This document shows, piece by piece, positions 7,290 to 13,619 of a DNA stretch of 20,688 nt (positions are counted from its first letter, which is position 1; each line of letters begins with the position of its first letter). The stretch comes from Chloroflexota bacterium (lineage in GTDB: Bacteria > Chloroflexota > Anaerolineae > UBA3071). A model generated the notes under the pieces. That model searched no databases. It was not told where the DNA came from and was given only the letters and a program-made list of their open reading frames with translations. The translations under genes and the position numbers were made by a program. The stretch is from NCBI GenBank assembly GCA_014383605.1, contig JACNHM010000251.1, positions 1-20,688 of the forward strand. Reading direction: 5' to 3'.

Positions 7290-8582
7290 TCAGACCGCAC
7301 CAGATCGGATGACGGTGCCCACTTCCAGGCTGGCATCGCACAGCACGCGGGTCAACAACCCTGCCACCTGACCCGAAATCAAGCGCACCTGCAGATCAGG
7401 CAACTCCTCCAGCAGTGCGCACATCGTCCGCACCTTCGCCAGCATGCCGCCCGTCACGTCCGTGCCATGGGAGCCGCCCAAGATGGCTTCCAGTCCCACC
7501 AGTTGCTGCGGAGTGATCTCGGCAACCACCTGAGCCTCGCCAGCCTGGTCGGTGTCAGAGCGCATCACGCCCGGCACGGCGCCGATCAGCACGAGGCGAT
7601 GGGGCTTCAGCCGGCGCGCCAGCCAGGCGAAGATCTCCTCGGTGGAGATGATGGTGCCGCCGCGTACCTCGTCCAAGGCCACGTCGCCGTAGACCAGGGG
7701 TACCAGGCCACGCTGCAACGCTTCAGCCATAGGACGCCAGTCCAGGGCCACCAGTTCCCCATCGCGGCAGCGGGCCGTGGCGGAAGGCTGTATGCTCCAC
7801 ACGGGCACGCCGGCCTGCCAGAAGGCCGCGGTGACCAAGCCGTCGAGACGTTGGGCGGCCGCCGCCGTCGCGGCAAAGCCCCGCCAATCCGCAGCATCGC
7901 GCACACCGCGGCGTGTGCCGTAGCGCTCCCCGGCCACGTGCCCAAAGGACCCGCTGCCATGTCCCAGAACCAGCCGCAAGGCGGGGCGAGCAGCCAGCGC
8001 CTCCGCCACCTCCTCCGCCAGCCGGCTGATTGCCTCCGGCAGCGCTGTCTCCTCGCGGGTCTTGTCGGTGATCAGCGACCCGCCCAGCTTCAGGAAAAGC
8101 AACTCCTCCTTTGGAGGTTGGAAGTTGGAGGGTGGAGGGTAGAGAGTGGAAGGTGGAGTTCGGCTGACTTGCACTTGTTCGCCGTCCACCGTCACCCAAT
8201 CGCCGGAACGAATCTTCGTTATGTCAATGTTGTCTACCATCGGGATGTCGGCCAGGATGGCGCCCACAGCTACGATGGCCTCGCTCTGGGCATTGATCAT
8301 CGCCGCCGGCGCATGGCCGCTGCGGGCCAGACGCAGGATGGTGTACGATCCCACCGTGCTGCCCTTGCCGCCAGGAAAGACCAGGACGCGTCCGGCGATG
8401 CACTGCCCCTCCAATGGATGCCCAGGTTCGATCACCATTCCCGTCTCCGGGTCCACGCCGCCCAGGAAGCCGATGGGCTGCGGCGAAACCAGGGCTTCCC
8501 CCGCCGCCTGCCCTGCCCGAATCACCCGGCCCACCAGATGGATTGGAGGTTGGAAGTCGGAGGTTGGAGGTTGGAGAGTCAT
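7290..8582 (-). CDS. Aconitase-X swivel (DUF126, phosphomevalonate dehydratase small subunit-like) fused to isopentenyl phosphate kinase
   Basis: 430 aa. Residues 16-137 match the AcnX swivel/DUF126 domain, with 'GRVLVFPGGKGSTVGSY' (64-80) and 'AEAIVAVGAILADIP'-like sequence near 100-114. Residues 161-430 are an amino-acid-kinase-fold isopentenyl phosphate kinase: 'LKLGGSLITDK' (164-174), 'GHGSGSFGH' (207-215, including the His typical of IPK), 'ISTEEIFAWLA' (312-322) and 'TDVTGGMLAKV' (374-384). In the archaeal-type mevalonate pathway the swivel subunit, with a large iron-sulfur subunit, dehydrates mevalonate 5-phosphate, and IPK phosphorylates isopentenyl phosphate to IPP. Swivel homologues also serve hydroxyproline dehydratases, but the attached IPK favours the isoprenoid role. 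The ATG overlaps the selA stop (ATGA), so translation is coupled. Repeat-encoded Pro-rich peptides precede each domain. The large subunit is not in the window. Confidence 0.9.
   Translation of the reverse strand: MTLQPPTSDFQPPIHLVGRVIRAGQAAGEALVSPQPIGFLGGVDPETGMVIEPGHPLEGQCIAGRVLVFPGGKGSTVGSYTILRLARSGHAPAAMINAQSEAIVAVGAILADIPMVDNIDITKIRSGDWVTVDGEQVQVSRTPPSTLYPPPSNFQPPKEELLFLKLGGSLITDKTREETALPEAISRLAEEVAEALAARPALRLVLGHGSGSFGHVAGERYGTRRGVRDAADWRGFAATAAAAQRLDGLVTAAFWQAGVPVWSIQPSATARCRDGELVALDWRPMAEALQRGLVPLVYGDVALDEVRGGTIISTEEIFAWLARRLKPHRLVLIGAVPGVMRSDTDQAGEAQVVAEITPQQLVGLEAILGGSHGTDVTGGMLAKVRTMCALLEELPDLQVRLISGQVAGLLTRVLCDASLEVGTVIRSGAV
8105..8112 (-). promoter_or_regulatory. Perfect Shine-Dalgarno-like motif inside the fusion linker
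   Basis: AAAGGAGG lies on the coding strand just before the IPK domain. In-frame TTG (8102) and CTG (8093) codons follow at 2 and 11 bases. It could allow a separate IPK polypeptide to be started internally, but the spacing to either codon is poor. Confidence 0.3.
8111..8147. repeat. Direct repeat copy A, in the swivel-IPK linker
   Basis: A 37-bp stretch beginning TTGGAGGTTGGAAGT, matching copy B at 8543-8579 in 33 of 37 positions. On the minus strand it encodes 'TLYPPPSNFQPP', the linker between the swivel and IPK domains. Similar G/T/A-rich repetition continues to about 8158. Confidence 0.85.
8543..8579. repeat. Direct repeat copy B, at the start of the fusion gene
   Basis: The second copy of the 37-bp repeat, 432 bp (144 codons) from copy A and in the same orientation and frame. 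It encodes 'TLQPPTSDFQPP' directly after the initiator Met, ahead of the swivel domain, and touches the selA stop codon. Confidence 0.85.
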
Positions 8583-9955
8583 GGCGTTTCCGGCCAGGCT
8601 CTTTGCACGGCGGCCAGCAGCGTGGTGTCTTCCTGCGGCAGCACAGTGCGGGGATCGAGCAGCAGGCGGTTCGCTTCGATGCGGGCGATGACGGGTGGCT
8701 CCTGCGCCCGCAGGCGCGCCGCCAGCGCATCGGGGGAAGCCGGCTCCAGAGCCACGACGGCGGTGGGCAGCATTTGGCCAGGCAGCGAGCCGCCGCCCAC
8801 GGTGGAGTGCGCCACTCGTGTCGTCGCCGGAATACCCACCGCCTGCAGTTGGGCCGCCCAGGCCTCAGCGCGGCCGCGAATGGCCTCCAGCGGAGCGGCG
8901 ATCATCTGCCACACGGGGATTTCCGCCACCGCTTCCTGGCGCAGGTAATGCAGCAGCGTGGCCTGCAACCCCGCCAGCGTGGTCTTATCCACCCGCAGCG
9001 CCCGCGTCAGCGGGTGGCGCCGCAGCCGTTCCAGCAGCGCTTTCTGGCCGACGATGATGCCGGCCTGGGGGCCGCCCAGCAGCTTGTCGCCGCTGAAGGT
9101 AGTCAGCGACGCGCCGGCGGCCACGCTCTGCTGCACGGTGGGCTCGGCGGCCAGACCAAAGGCCGAGGTGTCCAGCAGCGTGCCGCTGCCCAGATCGTTC
9201 ACCACGGGCAGGCCGTGCTCGCGCCCCAGGGCCACCAGTTCGTCCAGCGTCACGTCCTCGGTGAAGCCGCTGATCTGGAAGTTGGAGTGGTGCGCCACCA
9301 GCAGCAGCGCCGTGGCCGGGCCAATGGCGGCTGCAAAGTCTCGCCCGTAGGTGCGATTGGTGCTGCCCACCTCCACCAGCCGGGCGCCGCTCTGGGCCAT
9401 CACCTCCGGGATGCGGAAGCCGCCGCCGATTTCGATGAGCTGGCCACGGGAGATGATGACCTCCCTCCCCTTGGCCAGGGCGGTCAGGGACAACAACACC
9501 GCCCCAGCGTTGTTGTTGACCACCAGTGCCGCCTCGGCCCCGGTCAGGCGGCAGAGCAGGTCTTCGGCGTGGCTGTAGCGGGAGCCGCGATGTCCCGCCG
9601 CCAGGTCGTATTCCAGGTTGCTGTAGCCCGTGCCCGCCTCCACCATGGCCTGGCGGGTCGCCTGGCTCAGGGGCGCCCGGCCCAGGTTGGTGTGAATGAT
9701 GACACCGGTGGCATTGATGACGGGACGCAGCGTGGCGCGGGCCAGGCTTGTCAACCGCGCCCGGGCCCCGGCGGCCAGAGCGTCCGCCGCAGGGCAGGGT
9801 TGGCCGCCGGCCAAGATAGCCTCTCTGGCCTCGTCCAGGGTCTCGCGGATGGCCGTGATCGTCAGCGTGTGACCATACCCGGCCAGGGCCTCAGCCATCT
9901 CAGGCTGTTGCAGCAGGCGGTCCACACCGGGCAGCTTGCGCAGTTCTTCTGGCAT
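8579..9955 (-). CDS. selA: L-seryl-tRNA(Sec) selenium transferase
   Basis: 458 aa, full length for SelA. This PLP enzyme converts seryl-tRNA(Sec) to selenocysteyl-tRNA(Sec) using selenophosphate. Family signatures are all present: 'VINATGVIIHTNLGRA' (79-94), 'VVNNNAGAVLLSL' (145-157), 'SRGQLIEIGGGFRIPEVM' (169-186), 'EVGSTNRTY' (195-203), 'NDLGSGTLLD' (253-262) and the PLP lysine K291 in 'FSGDKLLGGPQAG'. GAGG lies 5 bases before the ATG. Its TGA overlaps the next gene's ATG. The partners SelB, SelD and tRNA-Sec are not in this window, so the pathway must be completed elsewhere or be incomplete. Confidence 0.95.
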   Translation of the reverse strand: MPEELRKLPGVDRLLQQPEMAEALAGYGHTLTITAIRETLDEAREAILAGGQPCPAADALAAGARARLTSLARATLRPVINATGVIIHTNLGRAPLSQATRQAMVEAGTGYSNLEYDLAAGHRGSRYSHAEDLLCRLTGAEAALVVNNNAGAVLLSLTALAKGREVIISRGQLIEIGGGFRIPEVMAQSGARLVEVGSTNRTYGRDFAAAIGPATALLLVAHHSNFQISGFTEDVTLDELVALGREHGLPVVNDLGSGTLLDTSAFGLAAEPTVQQSVAAGASLTTFSGDKLLGGPQAGIIVGQKALLERLRRHPLTRALRVDKTTLAGLQATLLHYLRQEAVAEIPVWQMIAAPLEAIRGRAEAWAAQLQAVGIPATTRVAHSTVGGGSLPGQMLPTAVVALEPASPDALAARLRAQEPPVIARIEANRLLLDPRTVLPQEDTTLLAAVQRAWPETP

Positions 9956-9989
9956 CTGAACCTCACCTGATCAAACCTGGATAACAGCG

Positions 9990-10010
9990 AGCCCCCAACT
10001 TCTGGGGGCT
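9990..10010 (-). terminator. Hairpin downstream of tRNA-Val
   Basis: AGCCCCC (9990-9996) and GGGGGCT (10004-10010) form a 7-bp stem with a 7-base loop, 24 bases past the tRNA 3' end and 35 bases before selA. It probably ends the tRNA transcript, although no U-run follows, so read-through into selA is possible. Confidence 0.55.
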
Positions 10011-10033
10011 TCGATAGTTGCGAATAGAGTAGG

Positions 10034-10107
10034 TGGGCGAAACAGGACTCGAACCTGTGGCCTCTTCCTTGTAAGGGAAGCGCTCTAACCAACTGAGCTA
10101 TTCGCCC
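10034..10107 (-). tRNA. tRNA-Val (anticodon UAC)
   Basis: The minus strand folds as a complete cloverleaf: a 7-bp acceptor stem (GGGCGAA/TTCGCCC), D arm AGCTCAGTTGGTTAGAGC, anticodon arm CTTCC-CTTACAA-GGAAG with anticodon TAC, T arm ACAGG-TTCGAGT-CCTGT, and discriminator A at 10034. The 3' CCA is not encoded (the next bases are CCT). Anticodon UAC reads valine GUA/GUG codons. Confidence 0.97.
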
Positions 10108-10116
10108 TCTGCACTC

Positions 10117-10145
10117 ATTATAGCGGGAGACCCACACCAGCGCAA
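10117..10145 (-). promoter_or_regulatory. Promoter of tRNA-Val
   Basis: A perfect TATAAT (10117-10122) lies 9 bases before the mature tRNA 5' end, with TTGCGC (10140-10145, 3 of 6) 17 bases upstream. The start would be almost at the tRNA's first base. The -35 region is 3 bp from the target duplication of the neighbouring mobile element. Confidence 0.55.
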
Positions 10146-10148
10146 ATG

Positions 10149-10157
10149 CGAACTCTG
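10149..10157. repeat. Left copy of 9-bp target site duplication
   Basis: CGAACTCTG, repeated exactly and in the same orientation at 10385-10393, immediately outside the terminal inverted repeats. Confidence 0.75.
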
Positions 10158-10158
10158 G

Positions 10159-10181
10159 GAGCGTATCATGTTTGGGACAAG
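10159..10181. repeat. Left terminal inverted repeat of the MITE-like element
   Basis: A 23-bp arm that starts GAGCGTATCA and ends GGGACAAG. It pairs with 10361-10383, with mismatches only at arm positions 11 and 15. Confidence 0.8.
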
Positions 10182-10360
10182 CGGAAAACGGCATGATTTC
10201 GCAGGACTATTCTCTACCCCCTACATATTGCGCTTCAGCCGTCGAAAAACCCTATATGTAGGAACCCGATTCCAACAGCAAAGTGGTGTCTGATTATAAT
10301 ACCGCTTGGTGGTCGTCAGAGACCAAATAACGAACGTAGAAGCCCATTCTCCCGCCTATT

Positions 10361-10383
10361 CTTGTCCCCAACGTGATACGCTC
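10361..10383. repeat. Right terminal inverted repeat of the MITE-like element
   Basis: The complementary arm, reading CTTGTCCC at its inner end and TGATACGCTC at its outer end on the plus strand. 21 of 23 positions match the left arm. Confidence 0.8.
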
Positions 10384-10384
10384 A

Positions 10385-10393
10385 CGAACTCTG
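10385..10393. repeat. Right copy of 9-bp target site duplication
   Basis: CGAACTCTG, identical to 10149-10157. One base (A, 10384) separates it from the inverted repeat, mirroring the single G (10158) on the left. Confidence 0.75.
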
Positions 10394-10424
10394 CTCATCG
10401 CCGCGGCCTGGGGACACCGCAACA

Positions 10425-11009
10425 CTACCTGGCGTAGGTCCCCATCAGCTCCGCCTGGGCCAGGACGTGCCCCTCCATCGCCTTGAGAAGCTGTTTCTTG
10501 TCCACTCCAGCAGCCAAGTCAGGCATCGTGTCCAGGGCGTAAAGCTTGAAGAAGTAACGATGGGTGCCGCGGGGCGGACAGGGGCCACCGTAGCCCAGCC
10601 GCCGCCAACTGTTCCGCCCGTGCCGGCTGCCATCGGCCAGCTCCGCGTCCGAGGGGACGGCCTCCGGCAGGCCGCGGCTGCTGGCCGGCAGGTTGTAAAG
10701 CACCCAATGGACCCACACGCCCACCGGCGCGTCGGGGTCATCGGCGATGAGGGCCAGACTCTGGGTGGCCGACGGCGGGTCGCTCCACTGCAGCGGCGGC
10801 GAGATGTCCTGGCCATCGCAGGTGTACTTGCGGGGGATCGGCTCCCCCTGGGTAAAGGCCGTGCTCGTCAGTTCAAAAGCCATCGCTTGCTCTCCTTTCT
10901 CCGGCAACGCCGCAGCCGGAACCGCCGTGGATGGCGCACCGCCCTTGCAACCACCCGCCGCCAACATCAGCCAACTCAGCAAGAGCAACAACAAGACGAA
11001 GCGCCTCAT
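10425..11009 (-). CDS. PEBP-family (YbhB/YbcL, Raf kinase inhibitor-like) lipoprotein
   Basis: 194 aa from the ATG at 11009; the frame is open upstream but there it overlaps the preceding gene. An N-terminal hydrophobic stretch ends in 'LMLAAGGC' with Cys21 as the likely lipidated residue, so the protein should be anchored outside the membrane. Residues 43-194 are a PEBP domain with the ligand-pocket motifs 'DDPDAPVGVWVHWVLYNLP' (90-108) and 'GYGGPCPPRGTHRYFF' (139-154). Bacterial PEBPs bind small anionic or phosphorylated ligands and their physiological role is mostly unknown. The TGA of the upstream membrane protein overlaps the ATG by one base (TGATG), so translation is coupled. Last gene of its operon. 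Confidence 0.9.
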   Translation of the reverse strand: MRRFVLLLLLLSWLMLAAGGCKGGAPSTAVPAAALPEKGEQAMAFELTSTAFTQGEPIPRKYTCDGQDISPPLQWSDPPSATQSLALIADDPDAPVGVWVHWVLYNLPASSRGLPEAVPSDAELADGSRHGRNSWRRLGYGGPCPPRGTHRYFFKLYALDTMPDLAAGVDKKQLLKAMEGHVLAQAELMGTYAR

Positions 11010-11413
11010 CACTGCTGCCCTGTACCATCCGGGGGAAACACTGTGCCAGAAGCTCTTACCAGCACACCGGCTAGCCAGGCGCCCAGTCCACCCAGCAAGC
11101 CTGAGAGGGGCACAACGACAGCCAGCCACCAGCGGGGCCCGAGGATGTAGGCGGAGGCCACGAGCCCCAGCACCAGCCCCACAATCAGCCCATGAAACAG
11201 TCTGCCCCGCCCGGCCAGCAACCCGCTCACGCCGCCGCCGGCAACGAGGGACACGGCCGCGGCCAACAGAAAGGTCGCCGTCTTGTAGTTCGCCTGTTCA
11301 GCGAAGGGCAATAGCCAGGCCAGCCCCAGCAGCAAGCCGAACACGATCAGAGCCGCCAGAGCGCCCAGGCAGACAGCAAGCACACTTCTGCCCACCCGCT
11401 TCAGACCGGTCAT
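11009..11413 (-). CDS. Small four-helix membrane protein of unknown function
   Basis: 134 aa with about four predicted membrane helices (near 12-36, 45-64, 72-91 and 95-117), separated by short, Arg-containing loops and Gly-rich turns. I recognise no enzymatic motif; the Gly/Ala-rich helices resemble small uncharacterised membrane families. It starts 1 base after the ftsK stop codon and its own stop overlaps the PEBP start, so it is clearly part of this operon. Confidence 0.8.
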   Translation of the reverse strand: MTGLKRVGRSVLAVCLGALAALIVFGLLLGLAWLLPFAEQANYKTATFLLAAAVSLVAGGGVSGLLAGRGRLFHGLIVGLVLGLVASAYILGPRWWLAVVVPLSGLLGGLGAWLAGVLVRASGTVFPPDGTGQQ

Positions 11414-11414
11414 G

Positions 11415-13598
11415 CTACCATTCCTCTTCGTCTGCAGACTGCTCTCCCAGGAGCACTTCCCGCCCGCGGCCGCCGCCTTCGTCGGGGCCGACGATGCCTT
11501 CCTCCTCCAGCATTTCCATCAACCGCGCCGCGCGCGGGAAGCCGATACGCAACTTGCGCTGCAGGAAGGACGTGGAGACCCGATCGTAGTCCTGGACGAG
11601 CTCGACGGCATCGTCAAACAGGTCATCGCCCCGCGCTGCCGACTCCAGAAGCTCCACCCAGGGATAGGCTCCCTCGTCCGAGGGCATGGGGCCGCCCTGT
11701 TGGCGCCAGAAGCTGACCAGGGCATTGGTCTCCCGACCGGAGACGAAACAGCCCTGCGCCCGCACCAGGCCGCTGGCCTCGGGCGACATAAAGAGCATAT
11801 CGCCACGGCCCAGCAACTGCTCCGCGCCCGCCTGATCCAGGATCACCCGGCTGTCCACCTGTGAGGTGACGGTGAAGGCAATGCGGGCGGGGAAATTGGC
11901 CTTGATCAAGCCGGTGACCACGTTCACGCTGGGCCGCTGCGTGGCGATGACCAGGTGAATCCCGGTGGCGCGGGCCATCTGCGCCAGCCGGCAGACGCTG
12001 CGCTCCACTTCGTCGGGGGCGACCATCATCATGTCCGCCAGCTCGTCTATGACCAAGACGATGTTGGGCAGCGGCTCCAGGTTCTTGCGCCGCCTGGCCA
12101 GGCGGTTGTAGTCGTCAATGCTGCGCGCCTGCACGGCGTGAAATCGGCGGTAGCGCTCGTCCATCTGCAAGGTGAGCCAGGTCAGCGCCCCGATGGCATG
12201 CTCCAACTCCACCACCACGGGGGCCAACAGATGGGGGATGCCGTTGTACACGGGCAGCTCCACCATCTTGGGGTCCATCAGCAGCAGCCGCATCGTCTCC
12301 GGCGTGTTGTTGAGCAGCAGACAGGTAACGACGGCGTTAATGCACACCGATTTGCCCGACCCCGTGGCGCCGGCGATGAGCAGGTGGGGCATGGCCGCCA
12401 GATCGGCCACCACCGGCTCGCCAGAGACGTTGCGGCCCAGACCGATGGCCAGGTTCGACTTGGCCACCTGGCGGCGAAACTCCGGCGATTCCAGCACGCC
12501 CCGCAGGGCAACCAGCGCGATCTTGTCGTTGGGCACCTCGATGCCCACGTAGGGGTAGCCGGGCACCGGGGCCTCGATGCGGATGGGCGAGGCGGCCAGG
12601 GCCAAGGCCAGGTCATTCGACAAACTCAGGATGCGCCGCACCGACACCTTACGCTCGTACACGGTGCCATCGGCCCGGCGGCGGGGAACCGTCAGCGGCT
12701 GCACGGCGAACTGCGTCACCGTGGGCCCCTGTTTCACGTCCACCACCCGCACGGGCACGCCGAACTCGCTGAGCGTCTGCTCGATGATCTCCGACTTGTA
12801 ATCGGCGTTGGCATCGCCAAAGTCCACGCTGCGATCAACGTGCAGCAGATCCAGCGGCGGCAGACGATCATCGCGGGGACGCTCCGGCCCTGGACGCGGG
12901 CGCTCAGCTTTGGCCCGCGGTGATTTCTTCTTCCTGACGGGACGACGGGGCGAGGCCGGCGGTGCGGCAGACGGCTCCTCCTCCGCAGGCTCTTCCTCCG
13001 CAAGGGAAACCGCCGCTCTGTCAGCGGTCCGCAGCCGCCCCAACCCGGCGGCCACGAGCGTCCGTATCCCTTCCCGCCAGCCCAAGGGCACCCAGCGGCA
13101 CATCATCCACAGGCCCAGGGCGACGAACACGAGCAGCAGCAAGCGCCCCAGGAGCGGGCCCAGCCACTGCCCCAGGAACGTGCTGGTGACCCAACCCACC
13201 AGGCCGCCACCGCGCCCCTGTTCGGCCCAAGCGAGGGCCTCATCGCCGCCGCCCCAGCGGTGCGTCAGTCCCAGCAGGGCAACGAGGAGTATCTCCAGCC
13301 CGACCAACGCTTCCCAGCGCCCATCGAAACGCAGCCGCTCGCCGGCCAGCACGACGGCGGCGGCGGCCAACAGCAGCAGCGCCAGGGGGTAAGCTCCCCA
13401 ACCCAACAGACGCCGGGAAAGGGGCACCCAGGAAGCGTCGGCGACGAACAGGTCAAGGACCAGCAGTGCGCCGAGCAGCAGGAGAAGCCAGCCCCACTCC
13501 CGGCCCTGCGCCCATGCCAGCCATGCCGGGGGCCTGGCCGCGCGTGCAGGCTTGCGTTTCGGTTTTCTGCTGCCTTTTCGACCGCGCTGTGCGCTCAT
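11415..13598 (-). CDS. ftsK: FtsK/SpoIIIE-type DNA translocase
   Basis: 727 aa. Four TM helices lie at about 34-54, 68-86, 95-113 and 146-167, followed by a short charged linker rich in Glu, Pro and Lys/Arg (about 195-245). The RecA-like motor has Walker A 'AGATGSGKS' (409-417) and Walker B 'IVLVIDELAD' (513-522), and a C-terminal winged-helix gamma domain (about 655-710) reads KOPS/SRS-like DNA signals. It is a membrane-anchored hexameric ATPase that pumps chromosome termini through the closing septum. The short linker is SpoIIIE-like rather than the very long E. coli FtsK linker. GGAG lies a few bases before the ATG at 13598, which is 21 bp after the S1-domain gene. Confidence 0.95.
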   Translation of the reverse strand: MSAQRGRKGSRKPKRKPARAARPPAWLAWAQGREWGWLLLLLGALLVLDLFVADASWVPLSRRLLGWGAYPLALLLLAAAAVVLAGERLRFDGRWEALVGLEILLVALLGLTHRWGGGDEALAWAEQGRGGGLVGWVTSTFLGQWLGPLLGRLLLLVFVALGLWMMCRWVPLGWREGIRTLVAAGLGRLRTADRAAVSLAEEEPAEEEPSAAPPASPRRPVRKKKSPRAKAERPRPGPERPRDDRLPPLDLLHVDRSVDFGDANADYKSEIIEQTLSEFGVPVRVVDVKQGPTVTQFAVQPLTVPRRRADGTVYERKVSVRRILSLSNDLALALAASPIRIEAPVPGYPYVGIEVPNDKIALVALRGVLESPEFRRQVAKSNLAIGLGRNVSGEPVVADLAAMPHLLIAGATGSGKSVCINAVVTCLLLNNTPETMRLLLMDPKMVELPVYNGIPHLLAPVVVELEHAIGALTWLTLQMDERYRRFHAVQARSIDDYNRLARRRKNLEPLPNIVLVIDELADMMMVAPDEVERSVCRLAQMARATGIHLVIATQRPSVNVVTGLIKANFPARIAFTVTSQVDSRVILDQAGAEQLLGRGDMLFMSPEASGLVRAQGCFVSGRETNALVSFWRQQGGPMPSDEGAYPWVELLESAARGDDLFDDAVELVQDYDRVSTSFLQRKLRIGFPRAARLMEMLEEEGIVGPDEGGGRGREVLLGEQSADEEEW

Positions 13599-13619
13599 CT
13601 CTCTCCACGTGATCGGGAA

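Larger units (their letters stand above)
10158..10384. mobile_element. MITE-like non-autonomous element, 227 bp
   Basis: Terminal inverted repeats of 23 bp at 10159-10181 and 10361-10383 match in 21 of 23 positions (outer GAGCGTATCA, inner GGGACAAG) and are enclosed by a perfect 9-bp direct duplication CGAACTCTG. There is no coding frame inside of meaningful length. The interior holds a further inverted repeat, CCTACATAT (10220-10228) and ATATGTAGG (10254-10262), and an ATTATAAT box (10293-10300). Size, ends and duplication fit a miniature inverted-repeat transposable element mobilised in trans by a DDE transposase; I cannot name the parent IS family. It occupies most of the 317-bp gap between tRNA-Val and the PEBP gene; the remaining bases hold the tRNA promoter and the PEBP 3' flank. 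Confidence 0.8.

Noticed and set aside
7257..8948. Long plus-strand open frame across the IPK fusion and selA genes (563 codons)
   Set aside because: His/Gln/Arg-rich translation with no domain, fully opposite two well-recognised genes.
9277..9290. TGGAAGTTGGAG-like sequence in selA as a third copy of the direct repeat
   Set aside because: Only about 12 bases match and they encode the conserved SelA segment HHSNFQISG, so the likeness is coincidental.
10034..10107. Possibility that the tRNA beside selA is tRNA-Sec
   Set aside because: The anticodon is UAC, the acceptor stem is 7 bp and there is no long variable arm, so it is an ordinary tRNA-Val.
10293..10300. ATTATAAT, a -10-like box on both strands inside the mobile element
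   Set aside because: No acceptable -35 hexamer lies 16-18 bases away on either strand and no gene follows directly, so I did not call a promoter.
10363..10416. TGTCCCCA / TGGGGACA inverted repeat after the PEBP gene, as a terminator
   Set aside because: The loop is 38 bases and one arm belongs to the terminal repeat of the MITE-like element, which explains it better. No U-run follows.
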